Below, piece by piece: positions 31,582-40,722 of a stretch of DNA of 64,000 nucleotides. The notes under the pieces are model-generated. The model did not search any database. It was not told the origin of the DNA and was given only the letters and a program-made list of their open reading frames with translations. The stretch is from a virus: IMG/VR virus record IMGVR_UViG_3300020219_000016, positions 1 to 64,000 of that record, one strand, 5' to 3'. Made by a program: the position numbers and the translations under genes. How positions within the stretch are numbered: the first letter of the stretch is position 1; the number at the start of each line of letters is the position of its first letter.

Positions 31582-32227
31582 TGCATTGATTTTAGATCTG
31601 ATCGAGATCGTGCTGAGTTTGTCAGTCGGCACGGTGTTCGGGATGTTGCTTGGCGCATTTTTGGATCACAAGGACGTGCTATATGTGTGTCCGCGTTGCA
31701 AGGCAATTGGTGGCAGGAAGCCAAACGTTTTGGAAGAGTGCAAGGACGACTTCAACCGATTGAGTGAGACGTTGAAACAGTCAGAGGAAGAAGATCTCCA
31801 ATATCGTGATCGCATTAAGGATGTTGAAGATAGACATCGTAATCGCAGTCGTGAAATCGAAGCCGCAGATGTGGATGCGGATCTATCTATCCTGGATGAG
31901 CTCCACGAACTTCTGGATTGCGTTGAATCTGATATGTCATTGAATGGCATCGACGAGTTCAACCGGGATTCGCTGAGTAGTTTAGGGCAAACACTGTACG
32001 ACGTGCTGCTGCATGGCAATGCGGCTACGGTGAGGCTTAAGAACGCGAATGACAGCCTTACAAGGTTGCGTGCTGAGGTAGTGACGCTAACGGCACAGCG
32101 TAATGCGGCACAGGAACAGCATACTGACGGTTTGCTGTTTGGAGATTTGCATTCGCGTGTGCAGCATCAACTTGGCGCGACGAAAGAGGCGATGGCAAGG
32201 GAACGCAATCTGTCGGAAGGACTGTGA
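31574..32227 (+). CDS. Membrane-anchored coiled-coil protein with CxxC
   Basis: One membrane helix (LIEIVLSLSVGTVFGMLLGAF, about 9-30) is followed by CPRC and two long coiled coils to residue 217. It could act as a membrane tether. No family recognised. Confidence 0.5.
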   Translation: MSSALILDLIEIVLSLSVGTVFGMLLGAFLDHKDVLYVCPRCKAIGGRKPNVLEECKDDFNRLSETLKQSEEEDLQYRDRIKDVEDRHRNRSREIEAADVDADLSILDELHELLDCVESDMSLNGIDEFNRDSLSSLGQTLYDVLLHGNAATVRLKNANDSLTRLRAEVVTLTAQRNAAQEQHTDGLLFGDLHSRVQHQLGATKEAMARERNLSEGL

Positions 32228-32233
32228 GTAAAT

Positions 32234-33070
32234 ATGGCCGACAAGCATTCAACTGCCCATATTTACTCATTGCTGGCAGCACGATACGCAGGTAATGAGT
32301 GGGTTTACATAAATGAAGTGCCGGACGGAACTGGCATGAAGAAAAATCGTAGCGCGGATGCTGTTGCCATCGGCTTGTGGGGCAAAAACGCTAAGGAGTT
32401 TCATGCGTTCGAGGTGAAGTCTTCTCGGTCGGACTGGACACATGAGCTTCAGGATATGGAAAAGTCGCGATCGTGGAGAAACACGGTCGCTTCGTTTTGG
32501 CTGGTAGCAGGACGCGGAGTCGCGAAACTGGAAGAGGTTCCTCCCGACTGGGGGTTTCTTGAGGTGGCAGCAAATGGCGAGTCCCTCAAGATTCGCAAGC
32601 AGCCGGCAGTTATGCCACGTGACAGCGTCAAGCTCAATGTGGTAGCGGCTATGGTGCGTAGAGCGGCTGATATGCTTCCGGAAATCTATAAGCCGGAACT
32701 GGCTGAAGGACGCGACCAGTATCAGGCAGGGTATACTGAGGGGCGTCTGCGAGAGAAAGAGATCTACAAGGGAACGGAAAAGCGGCTGGAGCACCTGGAA
32801 GGCGTTATCAAGAGACTTGGCGTGATGATGGGACAAAGCGTTGAGTTCATGGGTCCAGACAACGTGGCGCTGAAAATAATGAAGGCGGCAATGCACGGTA
32901 ACATCGGTCATTTACTAAATCGGATGAAACGAGCCTGCACTGGCGCAACGCAATTGCAGTCTTCTTTGACAGGCATCAGTGACGAGCTTGGAGCCACATT
33001 GGCAGAGATCGAAAACTTTTCTAAATCGGCACTAAATTCTGAATCGGTCCTGATCAATGGTCAGAATTGA
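32234..33070 (+). CDS. MmcB-like PD-(D/E)xK nuclease
   Basis: RSADAVAIGLW followed by FHAFEVKSSRSDWTHEL gives the D...E-x-K nuclease core of MmcB-type DNA-repair proteins. The C-terminal half is helical. 278 residues. It may process damaged or branched DNA during phage replication. Confidence 0.65.
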   Translation: MADKHSTAHIYSLLAARYAGNEWVYINEVPDGTGMKKNRSADAVAIGLWGKNAKEFHAFEVKSSRSDWTHELQDMEKSRSWRNTVASFWLVAGRGVAKLEEVPPDWGFLEVAANGESLKIRKQPAVMPRDSVKLNVVAAMVRRAADMLPEIYKPELAEGRDQYQAGYTEGRLREKEIYKGTEKRLEHLEGVIKRLGVMMGQSVEFMGPDNVALKIMKAAMHGNIGHLLNRMKRACTGATQLQSSLTGISDELGATLAEIENFSKSALNSESVLINGQN

Positions 33071-33071
33071 T

Positions 33072-33083
33072 CGTATATGTCAT
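33072..33083 (+). promoter_or_regulatory. Conserved CGTATATG promoter-like motif, copy 8
   Basis: CGTATATGTCAT begins just after the MmcB-like stop and 44 nt before ATG 33127. Together with copies 2 and 15 it shares CGTATATGTCATTGTTC. Confidence 0.7.
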
Positions 33084-33126
33084 TGTTCGATTTGGCTGGT
33101 TGCTCGATCATAAATGGATTAGTGAC

Positions 33127-33630
33127 ATGCAGACATCAGGAACTTTGCAGATTCGCTGGCTGATACGGCGTGACATGCCGGAAGTGCTGAATATCGAGCG
33201 GCACAGTTCTATGTCGCCGTGGACCTCGGATCAGTTCGTGACGTCTCTGAAATTGCGTAACTGCATTGGCATAGTCGCAGAGCTTGATGGTCAGATTGTG
33301 GGATTCATGCTGTATCTGCTTGAGAAGGATCATCTTTATGTGATCAACTTTGCTGTCCACGAAGATCATCGGCGTACAGGTGTCTGGCGTCAGATGTGCG
33401 AGAGATTGATCGCAAAGTTGGCGCAGCAAAGACGTCAATATATCGACGTGCTGATACCGGAGAGGAACGTCGCGTGTCAGCTATGTTTGGCGTCCTTTGG
33501 ATTCAGTGTGGTACGTACTGAGAAGCCGAGTTTTTCTGACTGCGATGAATACTTGATGCGATATGCTGTAGCGTCCAGCTCGGTCGAGAGCGGCAACCGG
33601 ATTAGTGAATACTTTGAAGATGGTGAATAG
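33127..33630 (+). CDS. GNAT N-acetyltransferase (RimI-like)
   Basis: The start at 33127 leaves the promoter motif outside. The GNAT core is visible: IRRDMPEVLNIER, IVGFMLYLLEKD, LYVINFAVHEDHRRTGVWRQM and an ACQLCLASFGF motif B. The usual acetyl-CoA loop Q/R-x-x-G-x-G/A reads RRTGVW, slightly divergent. 167 residues. Target unknown. Confidence 0.75.
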   Translation: MQTSGTLQIRWLIRRDMPEVLNIERHSSMSPWTSDQFVTSLKLRNCIGIVAELDGQIVGFMLYLLEKDHLYVINFAVHEDHRRTGVWRQMCERLIAKLAQQRRQYIDVLIPERNVACQLCLASFGFSVVRTEKPSFSDCDEYLMRYAVASSSVESGNRISEYFEDGE

Positions 33631-33656
33631 GGGTCTCGTTTCTGTGGGAGAGTTTT

Positions 33657-34751
33657 GTGAAAATTCAATGTGGTGTGCGTGAGTTGATTGAGGCTTTGGC
33701 AATCGCGGCATCCGCGACGGCAGCAAAGAGCGCTAAGCAGATTATGATGAACGTGTTCGCGACGGCGAATGGATCGTCGCTTACGCTATACGGAACGGAT
33801 GCCGAAGTGTCGGCGTCAGTGACGCTGTCAGTGTCGTGTGACGGTGGTGGAGACTTTCTGATACCGACACGACGTCTGTCGTCGATTCTGGCTGAACTGA
33901 TGGTAGAGACTGTTGAACTGACCGTCACGGAAAAAGGTATTCGGATACAATCTACTGGTGTAGACTTTCGATTGTCGAATGAGAGCGCGGCAGAATATCC
34001 ATCGATGAGTTCAGGGCAGTCTGACAAATGGTTCAAGATTTCGTCTGTGGCTCTGAAGAAGTTGATTCAGAGAACGATCTTCGCGCGTGATTCGAATTCG
34101 ACGCGGTACGCTCTTGGCGGCGTTCTGTTTGAGGTCGATAAGGGGGAACTTACCTGTGCGGCGACAGATAGTCGCAGACTGGCAGTTTGCAATTTTACTG
34201 TCGGTGGTGAAGTTGATCTTACGATGCGTGGCGTCATTCCAGTTAAGATCCTGAAGATGGTTGATCGGATTGCGCCGTGTGAACTCGAGGTGTCGATCAC
34301 CGACAATAGCATCGTGTTTCGGTCGGAAACCATGACGTTCACAAGCCGTGTTGTCGAAGGCAGGTTTCCTCGATGGCGTGATGTTGTGCCAAAGAAGTTC
34401 GGAATTGAGCTCAATGTGATGTCGCACATGGCGGCAACGGCAGTACGGCAGGCGATGGTTGTGACGACCGAGGAAAGCCGAGGCGTCGTTGTCAGCCTTG
34501 CGGAGGGTCTTGTAACTATCAAGTCACAGTCGTCTGACGTTGGTTCGTCGGACATCGAACTGATGGTTTCGGCACCGATAGACGCTGAGTGTTCGTTGAC
34601 GATCGATCCGAAATATGTTTCGGACTTTCTGAAATGTGTGCCTGCTGAAGATCTGGTGTACTGGAGGATGAACGACGCGGATTCGGCTATGATGCTGACG
34701 GACGGCGAGAACTTTCGGTACGTGATTATGCCTTTAGCACAGGACCGGTAA
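33657..34751 (+). CDS. dnaN: DNA polymerase III sliding clamp (beta)
   Basis: The 364-residue protein has the three-domain clamp layout: MMNVFATANGSSLTLYGTDAE, the central TDSRRLAVCNF, FPRWRDVVP and the C-terminal YVIMPLAQDR end. It starts with GTG after GGGAGAGTTTT. The phage would load its own clamp on a host polymerase. Confidence 0.85.
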   Translation: MKIQCGVRELIEALAIAASATAAKSAKQIMMNVFATANGSSLTLYGTDAEVSASVTLSVSCDGGGDFLIPTRRLSSILAELMVETVELTVTEKGIRIQSTGVDFRLSNESAAEYPSMSSGQSDKWFKISSVALKKLIQRTIFARDSNSTRYALGGVLFEVDKGELTCAATDSRRLAVCNFTVGGEVDLTMRGVIPVKILKMVDRIAPCELEVSITDNSIVFRSETMTFTSRVVEGRFPRWRDVVPKKFGIELNVMSHMAATAVRQAMVVTTEESRGVVVSLAEGLVTIKSQSSDVGSSDIELMVSAPIDAECSLTIDPKYVSDFLKCVPAEDLVYWRMNDADSAMMLTDGENFRYVIMPLAQDR

Positions 34752-34755
34752 AGTT

Positions 34756-35556
34756 ATGGTTCAACCAATCAAGTGGCATGGCGGAAAGTCGTATCTATCA
34801 GCCTGGATAATAGGGAATTTTCCTGATCGCAACAGTTATACGCACTACAACGAAGCGTTCGCCGGTGGATTGTCAGTGCTGTTCGCACATGATCCAGATG
34901 GCAAGTCGGAGGCCGTAAACGACCTAAATTCAGGGTTGTCCGATTTCTGGTTCATTCTTTCCACGACACCGGAAGCAATGATTCGCGAATTATGGGCGAC
35001 GCCTTTATCTCAGGAAGTCTGGGAGTCTGCGACTGAAATGCGAGCCGATGACGATCGCATGAAACGAGCGACCGCATTCTTTGTTCGTTACCGGCAGTCA
35101 CGACAGGGACTTGGAAAGGATTTCGCGACTCCAACGACACGAGTACGGCGAGGAATGAATGAAAACGTGTCTGCCTGGCTTACAGCAGTCGAAAGTCTGC
35201 CTGAAGCCCATGAACGGCTACGTCGCGTGGAAGTTCGGAACATGGACGGCATTAAGTTCATAGAGAAGTACGATCACGAAAGCGCATTATTCTATCTCGA
35301 TCCTCCTTATGTGCATGAAACACGTGTGACAACGAAAGATTATGAATGCGAGATGTCAGTCGCAGATCATCTCCGGCTGCTGGAAGTTCTCGTGAAACTG
35401 AAAGGCAAGTTTCTGCTGAGTGGATATGACAGCGAGATGTACAGGCGGGTTGCTGATCAGAATGGGTTCCGGAAAGTCGAGAAAGAGATCGACAACAAGG
35501 CGAGCAGCAAGGATGTAAAAGAGAAGAAGACAGAGTGTCTGTGGATGAATTATTAG
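34756..35556 (+). CDS. dam: DNA adenine methyltransferase, D12 class (Dam-like)
   Basis: IKWHGGKSYLSAWI is the D12-class motif I and YLDPPYVHE is the catalytic DPPY. 266 residues with the C-terminal LLSGYDSEMYRR segment. It would methylate adenine in DNA, likely against host restriction. Confidence 0.88.
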   Translation: MVQPIKWHGGKSYLSAWIIGNFPDRNSYTHYNEAFAGGLSVLFAHDPDGKSEAVNDLNSGLSDFWFILSTTPEAMIRELWATPLSQEVWESATEMRADDDRMKRATAFFVRYRQSRQGLGKDFATPTTRVRRGMNENVSAWLTAVESLPEAHERLRRVEVRNMDGIKFIEKYDHESALFYLDPPYVHETRVTTKDYECEMSVADHLRLLEVLVKLKGKFLLSGYDSEMYRRVADQNGFRKVEKEIDNKASSKDVKEKKTECLWMNY

Positions 35557-35608
35557 GCGATAACTCGCAAGAGTCTTAAACAGTGTGATTTGTTTATTTG
35601 AGTAAATC

Positions 35609-35944
35609 ATGTCGAGTATAGATAATTATCACGACGATTGGCACGCGGAATACTTCGCAGCACATAAATGCTGGGACGTGACGCGCGGGCCAGCAGACGA
35701 TGCCTCGGAGCGGTTTTCTGTCATCGAAGAATTAACTGAATCGGATGCGAAACTGATTGCGGCGTCACACAAGTTGCTCGAGGCGTGCTGTGCTGTGTTG
35801 GCAGCACTGGAGAAAGAGGCAGAAGAAACAGGACATATACTCTGGCTAGATCCGCCATACGTGTTGCCTGGTGTTCATGTGTCTGCGATTGAGATGTTAC
35901 AGTTGGTGATCGATGAGGCAATGAACAAAGCAAAGGATGAGTAA
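35609..35944 (+). CDS. Small phage protein with SDAKLIAAS helix
   Basis: ESDAKLIAASHKLLEACCAVL is a helix pattern common in uncharacterised phage proteins. The DPPY word near residue 80 lacks methyltransferase context and is coincidental. 111 residues. Confidence 0.5.
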   Translation: MSSIDNYHDDWHAEYFAAHKCWDVTRGPADDASERFSVIEELTESDAKLIAASHKLLEACCAVLAALEKEAEETGHILWLDPPYVLPGVHVSAIEMLQLVIDEAMNKAKDE

Positions 35945-35947
35945 ACA

Positions 35948-36391
35948 ATGCCAGCAATGCAACTTCAGTGCATCGGTGCCGTGGTGCGAGAGTACCAGAG
36001 CGAAGATGCGGAATCCATATCTTTGATCGACGATGCTTCACGTACGGGCGCGATGTCGGTCGTCAAACTACTAGACTATGCAAACGACATGCTCGTACTG
36101 GAACGATCGGGCAAGATCCGTGGCTACTGCCTTTATTCAGAGCGGCGTAATTCGTTTCGCATTCTGCATATGAGCGTGGATCAGCAGCGGAGCGGGTTCG
36201 GCTGTCGTTTGATCAATGCGTTGCTCACTCGTGCGATCACCAAGGGCAAGAGCCGCATTGATGCTTATGTGGACGAGAAGAACGTGCAAGGGCAGTTGTG
36301 GTTCGCTAAGCGTGGCTTTGAATGCGTCGAGATCGTGACTGTGGGTAAGTTGGTGCAGTACGTGTTTCGATCGTTGCGGAGCCAACTGTGA
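35948..36391 (+). CDS. GNAT N-acetyltransferase
   Basis: IRGYCLYSERRNSFRILHMSVDQQRSGFGCRLI carries the GNAT motif A with Q-x-S-G-x-G, followed by GQLWFAKRGFE. 147 residues. Second GNAT in the replication region. Confidence 0.75.
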   Translation: MPAMQLQCIGAVVREYQSEDAESISLIDDASRTGAMSVVKLLDYANDMLVLERSGKIRGYCLYSERRNSFRILHMSVDQQRSGFGCRLINALLTRAITKGKSRIDAYVDEKNVQGQLWFAKRGFECVEIVTVGKLVQYVFRSLRSQL

Positions 36392-36840
36392 GTGATTCAA
36401 TGTGGGGTAAAATGCCTGTCGTAAAAATTGGCGGAAAGGTAGTACACGCCAGTAGCATGGTATTTGATCCAGGCATCCGTTTATCCGAGAACAACGGATC
36501 GATTTATAGGCTTCAAAAACCAACTCCGTCAATCACGATAGCCGTCTCAATAGGTGACTACGAATTGTATTCAGAAAACCATGTGAGACTTGTCTTCGCG
36601 ACAAAGAAGCGGTGGAAGTTCCCTGACGACAGATTCGTTTCCTACGATCAGTCTGATGAGTCATGGTGCAGGTATTTGGGCATCGGCCACGAAGTGGAAT
36701 ACAATCCGGTGATCGAAATGCAAAACGCATTCGTTGAAGACGCGGATTACGATCGAGTTCGTTTCGTGGGCAGTATCGAACATAAAAATTGTGACGTGGA
36801 CAGTTCCTGTGTCGAGTCTTTGATTGGCGGGCAGTCGTGA
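36388..36840 (+). CDS. Hypothetical protein
   Basis: GTG 36388 overlaps the GNAT stop. 150 residues, beta-rich, no motif recognised. Its end overlaps the helicase GTG start. Confidence 0.45.
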   Translation: MSDSMWGKMPVVKIGGKVVHASSMVFDPGIRLSENNGSIYRLQKPTPSITIAVSIGDYELYSENHVRLVFATKKRWKFPDDRFVSYDQSDESWCRYLGIGHEVEYNPVIEMQNAFVEDADYDRVRFVGSIEHKNCDVDSSCVESLIGGQS

Positions 36841-38534
36841 GCGAATCCGGAATTCACTACAGAGACTATCAGCAGCGAGCGGTTGATGCTGTGTGGTCCC
36901 ACTGGGATGCTGGTGTGCGGAGCACGTTGTGTGTGGCTGCGACAGGCACAGGTAAGAGCATTTGTTGCGCTGGTATCGTAAACAGGATGCTTGAAAGTTC
37001 ACGGTTCATGTACATCGTGCATCGTGACGCGCTGGCCAAGCAAGCTGTGAAACAGTTTCGTAAGTTCACTGATCGGACAATTGCCGTTGAGATGAAGCAA
37101 GAGGGCATCGGACGTAATCACGACGGCAGCGCTCAGATCATTGTCGCAAGCGTGCATTCATTGCGGTTTCGCCGAAAGAAGTACGCGAAAGATGCGTTTG
37201 ACTTCGTGGGTACGGATGAAAGCGACAGGTTCGCCGGCAATACCTGGGCTGAGATCGTCGGATACTTTGAGGCTCAGCATCGGATCGGGTTTACGGCAAC
37301 GCCACATCGGCATGACGGCGTTAAACTGATCGGTGAAGGCTGCGAGTTCGATTCGATGGCATTCTGCTATCCGATTGAGGAAGGCGTTGACAACGGCTGG
37401 ATCGTGCCGTTCAGGTGGCAGGTTGAGCATTGCCGCGACATTGATCTGGAATCGATCGAGCTCACAGGAACAGGCGACTTGTCACCTGGTGGCGTAGAGC
37501 GGGAAATGTCCAAAGATCCCGTGGTACAGTTCATGGTCCGCAAAATGATTCATGTCGCGCAAGGCAAGCAGGGCATGCTATTCTGTGCGTCGGTCGATCA
37601 GGCTCACGCTTGCAGCCGAGAGTTCCATAAGCAGGGTGCGACGGCAGTAGCGATCACGGGAGACACGCCAGAGTTCGTACGTGATTACCTGGACCGTGAA
37701 TTCAAGTCTGACAGGGCACAGTTCATCTGCGTGTGTGAAATGCACGTGGAAGGCTACGACCATCCAGCGATTCAGGTTGTGGGCATGGGGCGTTTGACGT
37801 GCTCATGGCGTAAGTATGTGCAAATGGGCGGTCGTGGATCGCGCACGATGGGAGAACCTGTTGGAGCGACGGCAGGGGAACGTCGGGCGTGGATAGCAGC
37901 ATCGGAAAAGCCGCACTGTACGATACTCGACTTCGTTGGCAACAGTACGCGCCACAGCATGATGTTCGGCATTCACCTGATGGGCGGGCAGTTTACGCCG
38001 GAAGAATTGGCCGAAGCTGTTCGGCTGGTGACGGATCAGGGCAAGGCGTTCAATCTGGAACAGGTGGAATACGACGCAAAGAAGAATGTGGCGGCACGAC
38101 CGAAGTCAATGACAGTGAGTGAGTTCAGTTTCAACGACACGGCTGAAGAGCGCAGGTTTACTCGCAACCATCGGGCAGATCCTTTTGAGATCCTGCAATT
38201 GGATAAGTCGGCACCGCAGAGAGTGATAGCTGAGGAAGACACTTACGGTGCTGGCTGGAGATCGGCACGCGAGTTTTTGGTAGAAAGTAAGATCCCGGAG
38301 AGCGACATCGGTAACTTGTGTCAGTATTCTATCGTATATCTCAGGGATGAATTGAAGCGACGTTCGCGGGAGGGGTTGTGTACGTTTCCGCAGGCGATGA
38401 GGCTTTACAATCTGGGGTATGATTGTGGCGACATGACGTATCGTCAGGCGAGAGACAAGATTATCGCAGCACGGGCGATAAATTGGCTGCGACCTGTGAA
38501 CGACGGGCCAAATAAGAGGTTTGTGAACCGATGA
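36837..38534 (+). CDS. SF2 DNA helicase
   Basis: RDYQQRAVDAV (Q-motif-like), Walker A AATGTGKS, motif II TDESD, motif III FTATPHR and motif VI QMGGRGSR are in order. Motif II is DESD rather than DEAD/DEAH. 565 residues; the C-terminal 150 residues are unlike known domains. GTG start coupled to the gene before. Confidence 0.8.
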   Translation: MSESGIHYRDYQQRAVDAVWSHWDAGVRSTLCVAATGTGKSICCAGIVNRMLESSRFMYIVHRDALAKQAVKQFRKFTDRTIAVEMKQEGIGRNHDGSAQIIVASVHSLRFRRKKYAKDAFDFVGTDESDRFAGNTWAEIVGYFEAQHRIGFTATPHRHDGVKLIGEGCEFDSMAFCYPIEEGVDNGWIVPFRWQVEHCRDIDLESIELTGTGDLSPGGVEREMSKDPVVQFMVRKMIHVAQGKQGMLFCASVDQAHACSREFHKQGATAVAITGDTPEFVRDYLDREFKSDRAQFICVCEMHVEGYDHPAIQVVGMGRLTCSWRKYVQMGGRGSRTMGEPVGATAGERRAWIAASEKPHCTILDFVGNSTRHSMMFGIHLMGGQFTPEELAEAVRLVTDQGKAFNLEQVEYDAKKNVAARPKSMTVSEFSFNDTAEERRFTRNHRADPFEILQLDKSAPQRVIAEEDTYGAGWRSAREFLVESKIPESDIGNLCQYSIVYLRDELKRRSREGLCTFPQAMRLYNLGYDCGDMTYRQARDKIIAARAINWLRPVNDGPNKRFVNR

Positions 38535-39823
38535 ACTTCTACAACGACAATGATCCCTTTGCGGCTGAGTGGCTGCAGTTGCTGATCGATGGTGAAGCGA
38601 TTCCGAAAGGTAAAGTTGATGGTCGGTCAATCATCGAAATTACAGCAGCAGACGTTCTGGGATACCGACAGTGCCATTGGTTCGCAGGCGTTGCAGGCTG
38701 GCCAGAAGCCTTGCGAATTGCAGGGTACGGCAGTGCAGACGGGATATGGACAGCCTCAATGCCTTGTCAACCGCTTTCGAGTGCCGGTAAACATCACGGT
38801 GAGAAAGATGAACGACACCTCTGGCCAGAATTCTACCGTCTCGTTAGCGAGTGTCGCCCTGCAATCATTATTGGAGAACAATCTGCGAGCGCGGATGGAC
38901 GTGAATGGCTTGATGGAATATCGCTTGATCTGGAAGAGGTGGGATATGGGGTCGGGGCGTCAGATTTGTGCGTTGCGGGGATCGGCTCGCCGCATATCAG
39001 GCAGCGAATCTATTGGGGCGCTGTTCGGATGGCCGACACCGAATACGATGCCGGATGCGCCGAACATGTCACAGAATCGCGGGGACGGTGTGCGAAATCG
39101 GGAGACACCTCAGAGTGTGAAGGGGCTTGTCGGATGGCCGACACCGATCGTGAACGACAGTCGCGGCGGGAGAAACAGTACGGCTGTGAGAAGCAATCCG
39201 AACAGCAAGCATCACGACGGGATGACACTGGTGGATGCAGTGAGTCTGACAGGCTGGCCGACACCGCGAGCAGTAACGGGCGGCGCGGAAAGTGCGGAAA
39301 GAAAACAGGAACTTGGCAGGACGGTGAGCGGCGGGTCGGATCTGCAGGCAGTTGCGCAGTTGACAGGCTGGGGAACTCCGAGAGTGACAACGAACGGGGG
39401 TCAAGGATCAGTAAATCGTGCGACGGACGGCAAAGCCCGACTGGAGGATCAGATTCAAGGGTTGACGGGATGGGTTACGCCATCAGCCAGGGACTACAAG
39501 GACACTCCGGGCATGTCACAGACAGGGATAAATCCGGATGGGTCGGAGAGAACGCGACTGGATCAGTTGCCGCGTCAAGTGCATGGTCTGATTTCAGGAT
39601 CGTCGGATGCCTTGACGGCAAGTACAGGCGTCTTAGCGCCACAGATGAGCCGTTGGTTGCAGGGATTCCCCGAAGCATGGGATCGTTTGAGCCCCGGATA
39701 CAAGGAATGGCAAAGCGTGCAAGACGCAATCGTATCGGCAGGTTGAAGGGCTACGGAAATGCCATTTGCCCACAACTTGCCGCAGTTTTCATTCAGTCAT
39801 TTATGGACGCAGTCAGCCATTGA
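38531..39823 (+). CDS. dcm: Phage C5-cytosine DNA methyltransferase
   Basis: NDNDPFAAEWLQLLIDGE, CHWFAGVAGWPEALR, MPCQPLSSAGKHHGEKDERHLWP (catalytic PCQ; shown as separate pieces), IGEQ and GIGSPHIRQRIYW match phage Dcm proteins. The middle is low-complexity with repeated RMADT/RLADT words. The end LKGYGNAICPQLAAVFI is the usual motif X. A second long frame overlaps almost all of it. Confidence 0.85.
   Translation: MNFYNDNDPFAAEWLQLLIDGEAIPKGKVDGRSIIEITAADVLGYRQCHWFAGVAGWPEALRIAGYGSADGIWTASMPCQPLSSAGKHHGEKDERHLWPEFYRLVSECRPAIIIGEQSASADGREWLDGISLDLEEVGYGVGASDLCVAGIGSPHIRQRIYWGAVRMADTEYDAGCAEHVTESRGRCAKSGDTSECEGACRMADTDRERQSRREKQYGCEKQSEQQASRRDDTGGCSESDRLADTASSNGRRGKCGKKTGTWQDGERRVGSAGSCAVDRLGNSESDNERGSRISKSCDGRQSPTGGSDSRVDGMGYAISQGLQGHSGHVTDRDKSGWVGENATGSVAASSAWSDFRIVGCLDGKYRRLSATDEPLVAGIPRSMGSFEPRIQGMAKRARRNRIGRLKGYGNAICPQLAAVFIQSFMDAVSH
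38808..39746 (+). CDS. GW-x-TP repeat protein encoded inside dcm (alternative frame)
   Basis: The frame starting MNDTSGQNS reads 312 residues within dcm in another frame. It contains five GWPTP/GWGTP/GWVTP words, a conserved-looking SLLENNLRARMDVNG, RQICALRGSARR and a C-terminal SRWLQGFPEAWD. I recall similar proteins annotated next to phage methyltransferases. GGTGAGAAAG stands before the ATG. A longer start at 38589 is possible. Confidence 0.5.
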   Translation: MNDTSGQNSTVSLASVALQSLLENNLRARMDVNGLMEYRLIWKRWDMGSGRQICALRGSARRISGSESIGALFGWPTPNTMPDAPNMSQNRGDGVRNRETPQSVKGLVGWPTPIVNDSRGGRNSTAVRSNPNSKHHDGMTLVDAVSLTGWPTPRAVTGGAESAERKQELGRTVSGGSDLQAVAQLTGWGTPRVTTNGGQGSVNRATDGKARLEDQIQGLTGWVTPSARDYKDTPGMSQTGINPDGSERTRLDQLPRQVHGLISGSSDALTASTGVLAPQMSRWLQGFPEAWDRLSPGYKEWQSVQDAIVSAG

Positions 39824-39831
39824 GCGATAAT

Positions 39832-39843
39832 CGTATATGCCAT
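39832..39843 (+). promoter_or_regulatory. Conserved CGTATATG promoter-like motif, copy 9
   Basis: CGTATATGCCATACAGTGG is followed by GGAAGTA and ATG 39858, so the motif sits 15 nt from the start codon. It shares 19 bases with copy 10. Confidence 0.65.
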
Positions 39844-39857
39844 ACAGTGGGGAAGTA

Positions 39858-40682
39858 ATGCCAACGTCAGTTGAAGAAAGTTCCAGTCTGCCGTTGGATC
39901 AAATCGTCTGCGGTGACAACGTCGCTGTACTCAGTACGTTTCCGGATGCGTGCATTGATCTCGTGGTGACATCGCCGCCGTACGATAATTTGCGCACTTA
40001 TTCATCTGGTAAGCCGATGAGTGAGTTATGGGACTTCGAAGGCGTGGCTCAGCAACTGTGGCGAGTTATCAAACCGGGTGGCGTTGTTGTTTGGGTGGTG
40101 GCTGATGCGACGGTTGACGGCAGCGAGACGGGAACATCGTTTCGGCAGGCGTTGCGGTTTATGGATATCGGGTTCAATCTTCATGACACAATGATCTATT
40201 TGAAAAACAGCTATCCTTTTCCGCCATCGAATCGTTATTACCAACAATCGGAGTATATGTTCGTGCTAACAAAAGGAAATCCTGCGACGTTTAACGGATT
40301 GGTACAGCCTACTCAGTGGCGCAAAGATACAAATGAAGTCAGTACGACAAGGCAGGCAGACGGATCGACGAAAGAAATGCAGTATGAGAAAGGGAAAGAA
40401 ACACGATTGCGTGATAACGTGTGGAAAGTTGATACTGGCTTTATGCGGACGACGGGCGATAGAATCGCGTACAACCACCCTGCCATCTTTCCAGAAACCA
40501 TCGCCCGCGATCATATCCTTTCATGGTCAAACGAAGGCGACGTCGTTCTCGATCTGTTCAACGGATCTGGTACCACGTCGAAAATGGCACGAGAAATGGG
40601 CAGGCGATACATCGGAATTGAAGTCAACCCAGACTACTGCAAGATCGCAGAAAACAGGCTGGCGCAGCAAATCTTGTTTTAG
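39858..40682 (+). CDS. N4/N6 DNA methyltransferase, beta class
   Basis: Motif IV TSPPYD comes first and motif I LDLFNGSGTT last, the order of beta-class N4-cytosine/N6-adenine enzymes. DNVAVLSTFPDACIDLV precedes TSPPYD as usual. 274 residues. ATG 39858 is chosen over 39837 because the latter lies in the promoter motif. Confidence 0.85.
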   Translation: MPTSVEESSSLPLDQIVCGDNVAVLSTFPDACIDLVVTSPPYDNLRTYSSGKPMSELWDFEGVAQQLWRVIKPGGVVVWVVADATVDGSETGTSFRQALRFMDIGFNLHDTMIYLKNSYPFPPSNRYYQQSEYMFVLTKGNPATFNGLVQPTQWRKDTNEVSTTRQADGSTKEMQYEKGKETRLRDNVWKVDTGFMRTTGDRIAYNHPAIFPETIARDHILSWSNEGDVVLDLFNGSGTTSKMAREMGRRYIGIEVNPDYCKIAENRLAQQILF

Positions 40683-40694
40683 TTGTTCAATTAG

Positions 40695-40706
40695 CGTATA
40701 TGCCAT
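40695..40706 (+). promoter_or_regulatory. Conserved CGTATATG promoter-like motif, copy 10
   Basis: CGTATATGCCATACAGTGG follows the methyltransferase stop, with ATCTTGT 16 nt upstream. GGAGGTG lies directly downstream. Confidence 0.65.
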
Positions 40707-40722
40707 ACAGTGGAGGTGTTCA

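Noticed and set aside
32267-32911. 214-codon - strand frame
   Set aside because: Antisense of the MmcB-like nuclease gene, which has recognisable motifs.
35840-35870. DPPY word in the protein at 35609 as a methyltransferase motif
   Set aside because: No motif I or other methyltransferase features; the protein is a short helical phage protein.
38329-38342. CGTATATCTCAG inside the SF2 helicase gene
   Set aside because: Lies within coding sequence with no gene start close by; treated as chance.
40333-40680. Extension of the gene at 40723 far into the methyltransferase
   Set aside because: The N-terminal part is an out-of-frame reading of the beta-class methyltransferase with no supporting start.
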